Assembly: GCF_019175365.1 (NCBI RefSeq)
Contig: NZ_CP059572.1
Coordinates: forward strand, 3,162,001-3,226,000
Direction of reading: 5' to 3'
DNA length: 64,000 nucleotides
Source of the DNA: Actinomadura graeca
Lineage (GTDB): Bacteria > Actinomycetota > Actinomycetes > Streptosporangiales > Streptosporangiaceae
The position numbers and the translations under genes were made by a program. The first letter of the stretch is position 1. Every line of letters starts with the position of its first letter. The notes under the pieces were generated by a model. The model saw only the letters and a program-made list of their open reading frames with translations. It was not told the DNA's origin and did not search any database. This document shows positions 48,882-57,308 of this stretch, in pieces.

Positions 48882-49524
48882 GGGTCATCATCTGCGACGA
48901 CCACGCGGTGTTCGCGGACTCGCTGTCCCTGGTGCTGTCGGACGCCGGGCACACCGTCGTGGGGGTGGTCTACTCCCCGAGGACGCCCTGCCCGTGCTGC
49001 GCGGCAGGAGCGCCGACGTCTGCCTGATCGACCTGCGGTTCCCGTCCGGCACCGCGCTGGAGTGGATGCCGCGGCTGCGGGCCGCCGCGCCGGCGACGCG
49101 GTTCGTCGTGCTGACCGGCTTCCTGGAGCAGCGGGTGCTGGAGGCGGGCGTCGCGGCGGGCGTGCGCGGGTTCGCGCACAAGGGGCAGCAGGCCGGGGAC
49201 ATCCTCGCGCTGCTGCGCCGCGTGGGCGCCGGGGAGGTCGTCGCCGACCTCGCCGCGCAGCGCGGCGGCGCCCGGCCGCGCAGCCGTGCCCAGCAGGTCG
49301 CGCGGTTCCTCACCCCGCGCGAGCGCGAGGTCCTGACCCGGCTCGCGCGCGGCGAGTCCACGCAGGCGCTGGCCAAGGCGATGGGCGTGACGCGCAGCAC
49401 CGCCCGCAGCCATGTGCAGAGCGTGCTCAGCAAGCTCGGCGTGCACTCGCAGCGCGAGGCGGTCATCGAGGCCGCCAGGCACGGGCTGGTCAGCGTCGAG
49501 ACCGGGGAGTGGCTCGCCGGCTGA
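48878..49524 (+). pseudogene. NarL-type response regulator split by a one-base frameshift
   Basis: The first 34 codons (48878-48979) encode M-R-V-I-I-C-D-D-H-A-V-F-A-D, a receiver start. From 48979 the continuation is in another frame: E-D-A-L-P-V-L, V-C-L-I-D-L-R-F with the phospho-Asp, then a LuxR HTH (F-L-T-P-R-E-R-E-V-L-T-R-L to R-S-T-A-R-S-H). Adding one G after CCG at 48979 restores a 215-residue protein. The stated frame alone stops at 49027. This is either a real inactivating deletion or a sequencing error. It is coupled to the kinase gene by ATGA. Confidence 0.8.
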
Positions 49525-49626
49525 GAGGAGCGGGACGGTGGCGCGCCACCCCGCGGGACGGCCGAATCCGGACACGCCGGGTCCGGCCGGGACGCGTTAG
49601 CGTCCGCCTTGAAGGAGGAGGTTCCC

Positions 49627-50592
49627 ATGCCTCAACGGCGAGGCGCGCTGCCCATCTCCGACGCCGAGGTCCTCGGCTGCCCCGACACCTACGTCCGCGG
49701 CATCCCCTATGACCGGCTGGAACGCCTCAGGGGCCGTACCCCGGTGGTGTGGCTGGACGGGCGGCTGGCCGGCCGGCCGGGGTCGTGGGCCGTCCTGCGG
49801 TACGAGGACGTCCGGCACGCCCTGGCCCATCCCGAGCTGTTCTCCCCGGACGCCGACGGCGTCCTGCACGGCCCCCTGCCCGGCGACGGCTCCGGGGCGG
49901 ACGCGCCGGACGGCCCGTCGTACGGGGCGCCCGACGGCGGGCCGGCGCGGATCGACATGGACCCGCCCACCGGGGCCATGCTGGACCGGATGCCGGACGG
50001 CGCCGCCGTCGACTTCGTCACCGACGTCGTCCGCGACCTCCCCGAGACGCTCCGGGACACCCTGGCGGGCGGCGTGCACGCCCTCATCCGCCATCCGGTG
50101 CAGTACGAGCGGCTGCGGGACCGCCGGGCGGACGACGGCCTCCTCGACAGCGCCGTGGAGGAGATGCTGCGCTGGTGGACGCCCGTCATGCAGGTGTGGC
50201 GGACGATGCGGCGCGGCACCGTCATCGGCGGCGTGCCGCTGCTCGCGGGCGAGCGGGTGGCGCTGTGGCTCGCGTCCGCCAACCACGACGACGGGGTGTT
50301 CCCCGAGCCCGCGCGTTTCCTGCCCGACCGGTTCCGCGCGCTCCCGGCCGCCACCCGGCCGTCCCGCTTCGGGCGCACCCGCCAGCGCGAGCAGCGCGTC
50401 CGCCCCCATCTGTGCTTCGGCCAGGGCGACCGCGCGTGCCTCGGCGCCCGGCTGGCCCGGGTCCACCTCCGTGCCCTGCTGGTGGCGCTGCTGAACCGGC
50501 CGGGATGCGTCCGCCCGGCGGGCGAGCCGGTGATGCTGCGGTCGAGCGCCCGCCACGGCTTCGAACGACTGCCCATCCGGTGGACCGGCTGA
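49627..50592 (+). CDS. Cytochrome P450 with internal deletions
   Basis: 321 residues, against about 400 for bacterial P450s. Present: N-terminal Y-E-D-V-R-H-A-L and P-E-L-F-S, D-P-P (112-114), K-helix E179-M-L-R182, an R-F-L-P-D-R-F meander and heme-binding F-G-Q-G-D-R-A-C271-L-G. Missing: the H-x-x-x-R segment after D-P-P, helices F-H, and the first half of helix I with the A-G-x-E-T oxygen-binding motif; only E-T-L-R-D remains. The frame is kept through at least two such losses, so it was not simply frameshifted. It may be a decaying or heme-binding non-catalytic protein. GGAGGAGG precedes ATG. Confidence 0.75.
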   Translation: MPQRRGALPISDAEVLGCPDTYVRGIPYDRLERLRGRTPVVWLDGRLAGRPGSWAVLRYEDVRHALAHPELFSPDADGVLHGPLPGDGSGADAPDGPSYGAPDGGPARIDMDPPTGAMLDRMPDGAAVDFVTDVVRDLPETLRDTLAGGVHALIRHPVQYERLRDRRADDGLLDSAVEEMLRWWTPVMQVWRTMRRGTVIGGVPLLAGERVALWLASANHDDGVFPEPARFLPDRFRALPAATRPSRFGRTRQREQRVRPHLCFGQGDRACLGARLARVHLRALLVALLNRPGCVRPAGEPVMLRSSARHGFERLPIRWTG

Positions 50593-50809
50593 CACTTCTC
50601 GGCCGACTGGCACTTCGACCCGGCACACACCGTTGAACGGCTGACACGGCGCGGGCTCCCCGGGCCGTTCCGGTACCGGTGCCTTCGCCGGGTCAGGGCC
50701 CCCATCCGGGTCCGCCCACTGAACGTCCCCGCTGCCTGTGCCGTATGTCGGCTCAGTTGCTCCCTCGCGCGCCCGGAACGCGGCGCGCCCTGCCAGAGGA
50801 GGACCGAAG

Positions 50810-51952
50810 GTGGGACTGACGAGCTGGGGGCTGCTCGTTCTGCTCGCGTCGCTCACGTCCGGATCCCTGGCCGCGACCGTGTGGGCGTGGCCGCGCGCCG
50901 CGTCCGCCGGTCTCCGCGCCGCCGCGGGACGCGTCCTGCTGCTGCTCGGCTGCCAGCTCACCGTCCTGGTGACGCTGGTGACCGCGCTCAACGGCTACTA
51001 CCTGTTCTACGGCTCGTGGGCGGACCTGGCGAGCGCGGCGGGCGGCCGCGCGCAGGCCGCCCGGCACGGGCCGGCGGCCGTCCCGAACGCCAGGGCGGCC
51101 TCGCAGGTGGTCCGGAAGGTGCGCGAGAGCCTCGCGCCGGCGCGCGCCGGGCGGCCCCTTCCCGAGCGGGACGGCCAGGTCGAGCACCTGGACATCCGCG
51201 GGATCCGCACCGGGATCTCGTCCGAGGCGTACGTCTACCTGCCGCCGCAGTACTTCCAGCGGCCCTTCGCGGCCCGGCGGCTGCCCGTCGTGATCTTCAT
51301 CGCGGGGTACCCGGCGGCGGACCGGCAGGTCTGGATCGGCAAGGGGCACGTGCCGGACACCGTGGCGCGCGAGCAGCGGGCGGGCCGCGTCCAGCCGATG
51401 ATCTACGTGCTGATGCGGCCGACCGTCGAGGACGGCCGGGACACCGAGTGCGCCGACGTCCCCGGCGGCCCGAAGGTGGAGACGTTCTTCGCGCAGGACG
51501 TCCCCGAGGCGATCTCCGAGACCTACCGCACGGCCTACGACCGCGCGGGCTGGGGCCTCGCGGGCTACTCCACCGGCGGATACTGCGCGACGAAGCTGGC
51601 GATGCTGCACTCCGGGAGGTTCGCCGCCGCGGTGAGCATGGCCGGCCACTTCCACGCCCTGCTCGACACCACGACCGGCGACCTGTACGGCGGCAGCGCG
51701 CGGCTCCGGCGCGACAACGACCTGATCTGGCGGCTCCGGAACCTGCCGCAGCCGCCGGTGTCGGTGCTCGTCGCCTCGGCGGACGTGGGCGAGAAGACCT
51801 TCCCGTCCGCGCGGCGGTTCATGGCCGCCGCCCGCCCTCCGCTGGTGGTGGACAGGGTGCTGCTGCCGACCGGCGGCCACAACTTCAAGACGTTCCGCAA
51901 GTACATCCCGCCGTCGATCCGGTGGCTGAGCGCGCACCTGAAGGGCGAGTGA
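50810..51952 (+). CDS. Membrane-anchored alpha/beta-hydrolase esterase
   Basis: 380 residues. Two hydrophobic helices (about 5-27 and 42-62) anchor an extracellular esterase-D/antigen-85-like domain. It carries Y-V-Y-L-P-P-Q-Y-F, R-L-P-V-V-I-F-I-A-G-Y, nucleophile G-Y-S254-T-G-G, an Asp in A-S-A-D-V-G and H357 in G-G-H-N-F. AGAGGAGG precedes the GTG. It is followed after 1 nt by a paralogue lacking these catalytic residues. Confidence 0.85.
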   Translation: MGLTSWGLLVLLASLTSGSLAATVWAWPRAASAGLRAAAGRVLLLLGCQLTVLVTLVTALNGYYLFYGSWADLASAAGGRAQAARHGPAAVPNARAASQVVRKVRESLAPARAGRPLPERDGQVEHLDIRGIRTGISSEAYVYLPPQYFQRPFAARRLPVVIFIAGYPAADRQVWIGKGHVPDTVAREQRAGRVQPMIYVLMRPTVEDGRDTECADVPGGPKVETFFAQDVPEAISETYRTAYDRAGWGLAGYSTGGYCATKLAMLHSGRFAAAVSMAGHFHALLDTTTGDLYGGSARLRRDNDLIWRLRNLPQPPVSVLVASADVGEKTFPSARRFMAAARPPLVVDRVLLPTGGHNFKTFRKYIPPSIRWLSAHLKGE

Positions 51953-51953
51953 C

Positions 51954-53132
51954 GTGGAGCCGGTCAGCGGGCTCCTCCTGCTGCTGGTGTGCGGGCTCAC
52001 CGCCGGGTGCGTCGCGGCGGCCGTGGTGCTGTGGCCGCGCCTCGGCGGGCCCGGTGCCCGCCCGCTGCTGGCCCGGTCCGGGACGCTGCTGGCGACGCAG
52101 GCGCTGATGACCGTCTCGGCCGTCCTGCTCGCCAACCGCTACTTCGTGTTCTACGCGACGTGGAACGACCTGCTGGGCGGCGACACCGCGCAGGTGCGGG
52201 TGGAGCGGGTGCAGCCGAGCGGCGGCGTGCGCATGCCCGCCGACGAACCCGTGCGGCGCATGCCCACCGACCTCGGCCCGCGGCGCCCCGGGCGCGAGCG
52301 CGACCCGGCCGCGGACGGGCGGGTCGACCGGCTGCGGTTCCGCGGCGCCCGCAGCGGCCTTGCGGCCGAACTGTACGTCTACCTGCCGCCCCAGTACTTC
52401 CAGGCGGCGTATGCGGGCAGGCGGCTGCCGGTCGTCATGGTCCTCGCGGACGGCGCGGCGGACGGCAAGGCCGACGCGGGCAAGGACCCGTCCGCGGGTG
52501 CGATGGCATGGATCCGGCAGGGGCGGCTGCCCTCCGCGGCGGACGACGCGGAGGGCCCCGGCAACGCGCAGCCGATGGTGTACGCGATGGTCGGCCAGGG
52601 GCACGGGTGCATCGACGTGCCCGGACGGTCCGCCGGAGCGTCCGGCCTGGCCGAGACCTTCCTCTCCCAGGACGTGCCGGAGGCGCTCGCCGACACCTAC
52701 CGGCTGCCGCGCACCCGCAAGGGCTGGGGGTTGCTGGGGCTGGCCGCGGGCGGGCACTGCGCGGCGCGGCTCGCGATGCTGCACTCCGACCGGTTCGCCG
52801 CCGCGGCGGCCCTCGGCGGCCGCTTCGGGCTTCCGCCCGCGCCCCCGGCCGGTCCGGGCGGCGACCCGTACGGCGGCAGCCGCGCGTACCGGCTCGACAA
52901 CGACCTCCTGTGGCGGCTGGAGAACCTCCCGCCGCCGCCGGTCGCGGTCCTGGCCGCCGCCGGGACGGGCGGGGAGGACGCGCGGGAGGCGGAGCGGTTC
53001 ACCGCGCGCGTCAAGCCGCCGATGATGACGGGCAGTGTCCTGGTGCCGGGATCGCCCGGGACGCTCCGGCAGTGGCGCGGCCGGCTCCGTCCCGTTCTGG
53101 AATGGACGGGCGCGCATCTGCGAGGCGAGTAG
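51954..53132 (+). CDS. Catalytically degenerate paralogue of the membrane esterase
   Basis: 392 residues with the same layout: two N-terminal helices, Y-V-Y-L-P-P-Q-Y-F and W-G-L. The nucleophile elbow is G-L-A264-A-G-G instead of G-Y-S-T-G-G. The Asp segment reads A-A-A-G-T-G-G, and the His segment (G-S-P-G-T-L-R) has no His. Overall fold and many flanking residues (Y-G-G-S, D-N-D-L-x-W-R-L) are kept. It is therefore probably a pseudoenzyme that binds or regulates rather than hydrolyses. GTG start one base after the preceding stop. Confidence 0.82.
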   Translation: MEPVSGLLLLLVCGLTAGCVAAAVVLWPRLGGPGARPLLARSGTLLATQALMTVSAVLLANRYFVFYATWNDLLGGDTAQVRVERVQPSGGVRMPADEPVRRMPTDLGPRRPGRERDPAADGRVDRLRFRGARSGLAAELYVYLPPQYFQAAYAGRRLPVVMVLADGAADGKADAGKDPSAGAMAWIRQGRLPSAADDAEGPGNAQPMVYAMVGQGHGCIDVPGRSAGASGLAETFLSQDVPEALADTYRLPRTRKGWGLLGLAAGGHCAARLAMLHSDRFAAAAALGGRFGLPPAPPAGPGGDPYGGSRAYRLDNDLLWRLENLPPPPVAVLAAAGTGGEDAREAERFTARVKPPMMTGSVLVPGSPGTLRQWRGRLRPVLEWTGAHLRGE

Positions 53133-53219
53133 TCCCCGGCCGGCTACCTCCCGGGGAGTAGGGCCGCTGACTCCCCCCAGCCGACGTGGACCGGCCCGCA
53201 CGTGACCTAACGTGCTGGC

Positions 53220-54533
53220 ATGAGCACCTCCTCGCCGCACGCGCCGGTCCGGCCCCACCGGCCGCGCCCGGCCCAGTGGCCCGTGTGGGTCGTCCCGCTG
53301 TTCCTGGCGTTCGTCCAGGTGGCCGGGTCCCTCGCGGCGCAGCACGGCGGGCGGGGTCCCGGGGGCCGGGGGGAGTCGTGGCGCGACCACGGCGGCTGGG
53401 GTCCGGGCGGCGAGGGCGGCCCCCACATCGGCAGCAGGGACCTGGACGCGCTCGGCGTCGCGCTGCTCCTGGCCGGCCCGGCGCTGCTGCTGCTCCGCCG
53501 CCGCAACCCGGTGGCGACGCTCGCGGCGACGTTCGCGGTGACGGCCCTCTACCTGCTGCGCGGCTACACCTACGGCCCGGCGCCGTTCTCGGCCGCCGTC
53601 GCGATCGTCGCGGCGGTCACCGCCGGGCACCGGCTCGCGGCCTGGGCGGGGACGTCCGCCGCGCTGGCGGCCTACTTCGCGCTCACCGCGGTGATCGGCG
53701 TCCCGCCGGAGCGCCGGGGCGAGTCCGGGCGGCTGTTCCCGGTGGAGGAGCCGAGCCTGTCCGGGACGGTCTTCGTGATCGGCTGGGCGCTGGTGGTGCT
53801 GGTCACCGCGGAGCTGATCCGGATGCGCGGCCAGAAGGCCGCCGAGGCGGCGCGCGTCCGCGCCGAGGAGGAGCGCCGCCAGGCCAGCGAGGAGCGGCTG
53901 CGGATGGCCCGCGAGCTGCACGACGTCCTCGCGCACAACATCTCGATGATCAACGTGCAGGCGGGCGTGGCGCTGCACCTGATGGACGACGACCCCGAGC
54001 AGGCCCGGACGGCGCTGGCGGCCATCAAGGAGGCCAGCAAGGAGGCGCTCACCGAGATGCGCGGGGTGATCGGGGCGCTGCGTGCGCAGGGCGAGAGCGC
54101 GCCGCGCTCCCCCACCGCCGGCCTCGACCGGCTGGACGACCTGCTCGACCGCGCCCGCTCCGCCGGGCTCGGGGTGGACGCCGAGGTCACCGGGGACCCG
54201 AGGCCGCTGCACGCGAGCACCGACCTGGCCGCGTTCCGGATCGTCCAGGAGTCGCTCACGAACGTGACGCGCCATGCCGGGCCGGGCCCGGTGACGGCGC
54301 GGGTCCGCATCGCCTACGGTGAACGCGAGATCGAGGTGCGGGTCGAGGACGACGGCCGGGGCGCGTCGCTGCTGGACGAGCATCCGGGCGGCAGCGGGAT
54401 CCGGGGCATGCGGGAGCGGGCCGCCGCGCTCGGCGGCACGTTCGACGCCGGGCCCCGCACCGGCGGCGGCTTCGCCGTCCGGGCGCGGCTGCCCCTCACC
54501 GACGACGCGGGGGACGAAGGGGACGCGCTGTGA
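53220..54533 (+). CDS. Sensor histidine kinase (HisKA_3, NarX-like)
   Basis: 437 residues. Four or five transmembrane helices in the first 200 residues with a Gly-rich extracytoplasmic loop, then a coiled stretch (E-E-R-R-Q-A-S-E-E-R-L) and the dimerisation/phosphoacceptor box R-E-L-H-D-V-L-A-H-N. The ATPase has N-box-like N-V-T-R-H-A and G motifs V-E-D-D-G-R-G and G-S-G-I-R-G-M-R-E-R. The ATG is only about 7 nt after a TAACGT element, so it may be leaderless. GTGA overlap with its response regulator. Confidence 0.9.
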   Translation: MSTSSPHAPVRPHRPRPAQWPVWVVPLFLAFVQVAGSLAAQHGGRGPGGRGESWRDHGGWGPGGEGGPHIGSRDLDALGVALLLAGPALLLLRRRNPVATLAATFAVTALYLLRGYTYGPAPFSAAVAIVAAVTAGHRLAAWAGTSAALAAYFALTAVIGVPPERRGESGRLFPVEEPSLSGTVFVIGWALVVLVTAELIRMRGQKAAEAARVRAEEERRQASEERLRMARELHDVLAHNISMINVQAGVALHLMDDDPEQARTALAAIKEASKEALTEMRGVIGALRAQGESAPRSPTAGLDRLDDLLDRARSAGLGVDAEVTGDPRPLHASTDLAAFRIVQESLTNVTRHAGPGPVTARVRIAYGEREIEVRVEDDGRGASLLDEHPGGSGIRGMRERAAALGGTFDAGPRTGGGFAVRARLPLTDDAGDEGDAL

Positions 54534-55195
54534 TCAAGGTGCTGCTGGCCGACGACCAGGCGCTGGTCCGGGCGGGCTTCCGGGCGCTGCTGGACGCCCA
54601 GCCCGACATCGAGGTGGCCGGCGAGGCCGGGGACGGCGAGGAGGCGGTCGCGCAGGCGCGCCGGCTCCGCCCGGACGTCATCCTGATGGACATCCGGATG
54701 CCGGGCCTCGACGGGCTCGCCGCCACCCGCCGGATCGCCTCCGACGAACGGCTGGACGGCGCCCGGATCGTCATCCTCACCACCTTCGAGCTGGACGAGT
54801 ACGTCTTCGAGGCGCTGCGCGGCGGCGCGAGCGGGTTCCTGGTCAAGGACACCGAGCCGGTGGAGCTGATCCACGCCGTCCGCGCCGTCGCCGCCGGGGA
54901 CGCGCTGCTGTCGCCGAGCGTGACGCGGCGGCTGATCGCCGAGTTCGCGGCGCGGGCCAAGGAGCCCGCTCCGTCGCCGCGGCTGAACGCGCTGACCGAC
55001 CGTGAGCGGGAGGTGATGACGCTGGTCGGCGAGGGGCTGTCCAACGAGGAGATCGCCGCGCGGCTGGTGGTCAGCCCCGCGACCGCGAAGACCCACGTCA
55101 GCCGGACGATGGTCAAACTCGGCGCGCGCGACCGGGCGCAGCTGGTCGTGTTCGCCTACGAGTCGGGTCTCGTGAAACCCGGCTGGCTGCCCTAG
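54530..55195 (+). CDS. NarL-family response regulator
   Basis: 221 residues, cognate to the kinase just upstream. Receiver: L-L-A-D-D-Q-A-L, phospho-Asp in I-L-M-D-I-R-M-P, Lys in F-L-V-K-D-T. LuxR HTH: L-T-D-R-E-R-E-V-M-T-L-V to S-P-A-T-A-K-T-H-V. All functional residues are present. Confidence 0.92.
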   Translation: MIKVLLADDQALVRAGFRALLDAQPDIEVAGEAGDGEEAVAQARRLRPDVILMDIRMPGLDGLAATRRIASDERLDGARIVILTTFELDEYVFEALRGGASGFLVKDTEPVELIHAVRAVAAGDALLSPSVTRRLIAEFAARAKEPAPSPRLNALTDREREVMTLVGEGLSNEEIAARLVVSPATAKTHVSRTMVKLGARDRAQLVVFAYESGLVKPGWLP

Positions 55196-55285
55196 AAAGC
55201 CTTACTCTCTGGCGATTGACTGTTCCCCGCCTGCGCCGGCATGACAGGGTTGATCCGCACGAGGCCACCGCCATGGAGGAGTCCG

Positions 55286-55891
55286 GTGCCCAACCCCACG
55301 AGGATCCTCGCGGTCGACGACCGCGAGGAGAACCTGACCGCCCTCGCGGCCGTGCTCGACGCGCTCCCGGTCGAGGTCGTGCCCGTCACGTCCGGCCGCG
55401 CGGCGCTGAAGGAACTGCTGGGCGAGGAGTTCGCCCTGATCCTGCTCGACGTCGTGATGCCGGAGATGGACGGCTTCGAGACCGCCGGGCACATCAAGGC
55501 CCGGCCCCGTACCCGTGACATCCCGATCATCTTCCTCACGGCCGCGGGCGGGGCGGGCGAGCAGGCGTTCCGCGGCTACGCGGCCGGGGCCGTCGACTAC
55601 CTGACCAAGCCGTTCGACCCGTGGCTGCTGCGCGCGAAGGTGTCGGTGTTCGTCGAGCTGCACCGCCGCAACCTCGAACTGCGGCGGCAGGCGGGGCTCC
55701 TGCGCACCGCGCTCACCGGCGACGCCGACGACTCCGCCGACTGCGACCGGCTCCTCAAGGCCCTGGACGACAGGCTCTCCCGCATCGAGGACGACGCGGC
55801 CCGGCTGCGCTCCGGCGAGCCCGCCGAGGACCTCGACGACCACGTCGCCGACCTCAGGCTCGCGCTGGACGCCCTGTCCGCGGGCGCCTGA
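55286..55891 (+). CDS. Receiver-domain protein without DNA-binding output
   Basis: 201 residues. The receiver (I-L-A-V-D-D-R-E-E-N, L-I-L-L-D-V-V-M-P-E-M-D-G, Y-L-T-K-P-F) occupies about 1-125. It is followed by a helical, charged C-terminal region with coiled-coil potential and no recognisable HTH or enzymatic domain. The GTG at 55286 is chosen because GGAGGAG lies just upstream and the domain begins at once. Such proteins usually work through protein contacts. Confidence 0.85.
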   Translation: MPNPTRILAVDDREENLTALAAVLDALPVEVVPVTSGRAALKELLGEEFALILLDVVMPEMDGFETAGHIKARPRTRDIPIIFLTAAGGAGEQAFRGYAAGAVDYLTKPFDPWLLRAKVSVFVELHRRNLELRRQAGLLRTALTGDADDSADCDRLLKALDDRLSRIEDDAARLRSGEPAEDLDDHVADLRLALDALSAGA

Positions 55892-55901
55892 CCCGTCCGC
55901 C

Positions 55902-55925
55902 GTCCCCCGGCCCGGCCGGTGGGAC
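55902..55925. terminator. Hairpin between convergent genes
   Basis: GTCCCCCGG and CCGGTGGGAC arms with a short loop lie between the convergent ends at 55891 and 55937. One mismatch; no T-run. Confidence 0.4.
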
Positions 55926-55936
55926 CCGCCCCTCGC

Positions 55937-57286
55937 TCACATCCCCGGCCCGGTCGCGGCGACCCGCGCGGCGGGCGCGGCCATCGCGTCCGCCTGGAGC
56001 TTCTGGCGCAGGATGAACGCCCCCGCCAGGACCGCCGCGATCACCAGGATCACCGCGATCGCGACGATCAGGACGGTCTTGCGGCGCTCGCCCGGCCCGT
56101 GCGGGCCCGGCGGCGCCCCGCCCTGGGCGGGCGGGGCCGGCTGCTGCCAGTTCCCGTACTGCCGCGGCTGCTCCCACGGAGGCGGTGTCCGCCCGGAAGG
56201 CCCCTGCCCCTGCGGCGTGCGACCCTGCGGGGGCGGCGGCGCCCAGTCGGTCTCCAGCAGGGTCGGACCGTCGAGGCCCGGCGTGCGCCCCGGCCCGGGC
56301 GCCATCCCGTCGGCCGCGTCGTGCCGGGTGGCGGCCTCGATCTCGTTCGGGTCCAGCACGGTCTCGGCGGCGTCGTCGCCCCGGCCCGCGCGTCCGGGCG
56401 GACCGTCGAGCATGGTCGCGTCCGTGCCGGTCGGGCGCGAGGACGCCGGCGGCGAGGGCGAGGGCGGGGCCGGGGGCAGCGTCGCGACGTGGGTGAGCAG
56501 CGGCTGCGCCTGCGCCGCCGTCATCCGGTGCACCGGCTCGCGCGCCAGCAGCCCCTCCAGCACGCGCGAGAGCGGCCCGGCGTTGCGGGCGGGCGGGACC
56601 GGCTCGGTGAGCGCCGCCTGGAGCGAGGACATCGCGTCCGGCCGCTCGTAGGGGGAGCGTCCCTCGACGGCCGCGTAGAGCGTCGCGCCCAGCGCCCACA
56701 GGTCGGACGCGGGGACCGCCCGCTCGCCCTGCGCGCGCTCCGGCGGGATGTAGGCGGGCGACCCCATCACCAGCCCGGTCTGGGTGAGGGTCGCGTCGCC
56801 CTCCACCTGCGCGATGCCGAAGTCGGTGAGGACCACGCGCCCCGCGTCGGTGATCAGCACGTTGCTGGGCTTGATGTCGCGGTGCAGGATGCCCTTCTCG
56901 TGGGCGTGCCGGAGCGCCGCGAGCATCTGGAGCCCGATCTCGGCCACCCGGCGGTGCTCGATCGGCCCCCGGTCCAGGAGGTCCTGGAGGGACGGCGCGA
57001 GGACGAGCTCCATCACGATCCAGGGACGGTCCGACTCCTCCACCACGTCGTGGACGATGACGACGCCGGGGTGGCTCAGCCGCGCCGACGCCCGCGCCTC
57101 GCGGAACGTCCGCTCGTACAGGACGGCGCGCTCGGCGTCGCTCAGCCCCGGCGGCAGGACGACCTCCTTGACCGCGACGTCGCGGTCGAGCATCACGTCG
57201 TAGGCGCGCCACACGGTGCCCATGCCGCCGCGTCCGACCACCGCGTCGAGCCGGTAGCGGTTGCCGAGCAGACGTGCCTGTCCCAT
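55937..57286 (-). CDS. Ser/Thr protein kinase (PknB-like), copy 1
   Basis: 449 residues. Kinase domain 1-270: G-R-G-G-M-G-T-V near 18-25, K40, H135-R-D137-I-K-P-S-N, D155-F-G and activation loop G-L-V-M-G-S-P-A-Y-I-P-P-E. A Pro/Gly-rich cytoplasmic linker follows, then one transmembrane helix at about 405-427. The extracytoplasmic tail is only about 20 residues, so no ligand domain is present, unlike the two neighbouring kinases. It is the last of three tandem paralogues. Confidence 0.93.
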   Translation of the reverse strand: MGQARLLGNRYRLDAVVGRGGMGTVWRAYDVMLDRDVAVKEVVLPPGLSDAERAVLYERTFREARASARLSHPGVVIVHDVVEESDRPWIVMELVLAPSLQDLLDRGPIEHRRVAEIGLQMLAALRHAHEKGILHRDIKPSNVLITDAGRVVLTDFGIAQVEGDATLTQTGLVMGSPAYIPPERAQGERAVPASDLWALGATLYAAVEGRSPYERPDAMSSLQAALTEPVPPARNAGPLSRVLEGLLAREPVHRMTAAQAQPLLTHVATLPPAPPSPSPPASSRPTGTDATMLDGPPGRAGRGDDAAETVLDPNEIEAATRHDAADGMAPGPGRTPGLDGPTLLETDWAPPPPQGRTPQGQGPSGRTPPPWEQPRQYGNWQQPAPPAQGGAPPGPHGPGERRKTVLIVAIAVILVIAAVLAGAFILRQKLQADAMAAPAARVAATGPGM

Positions 57287-57308
57287 GGCTAGATGGTCCC
57301 CCAAGCGC

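Noticed and set aside
51885..54383. Minus-strand open frame of 832 codons opposite the pseudo-esterase and the histidine kinase
   Set aside because: Low-complexity shadow; the plus-strand genes explain the region.
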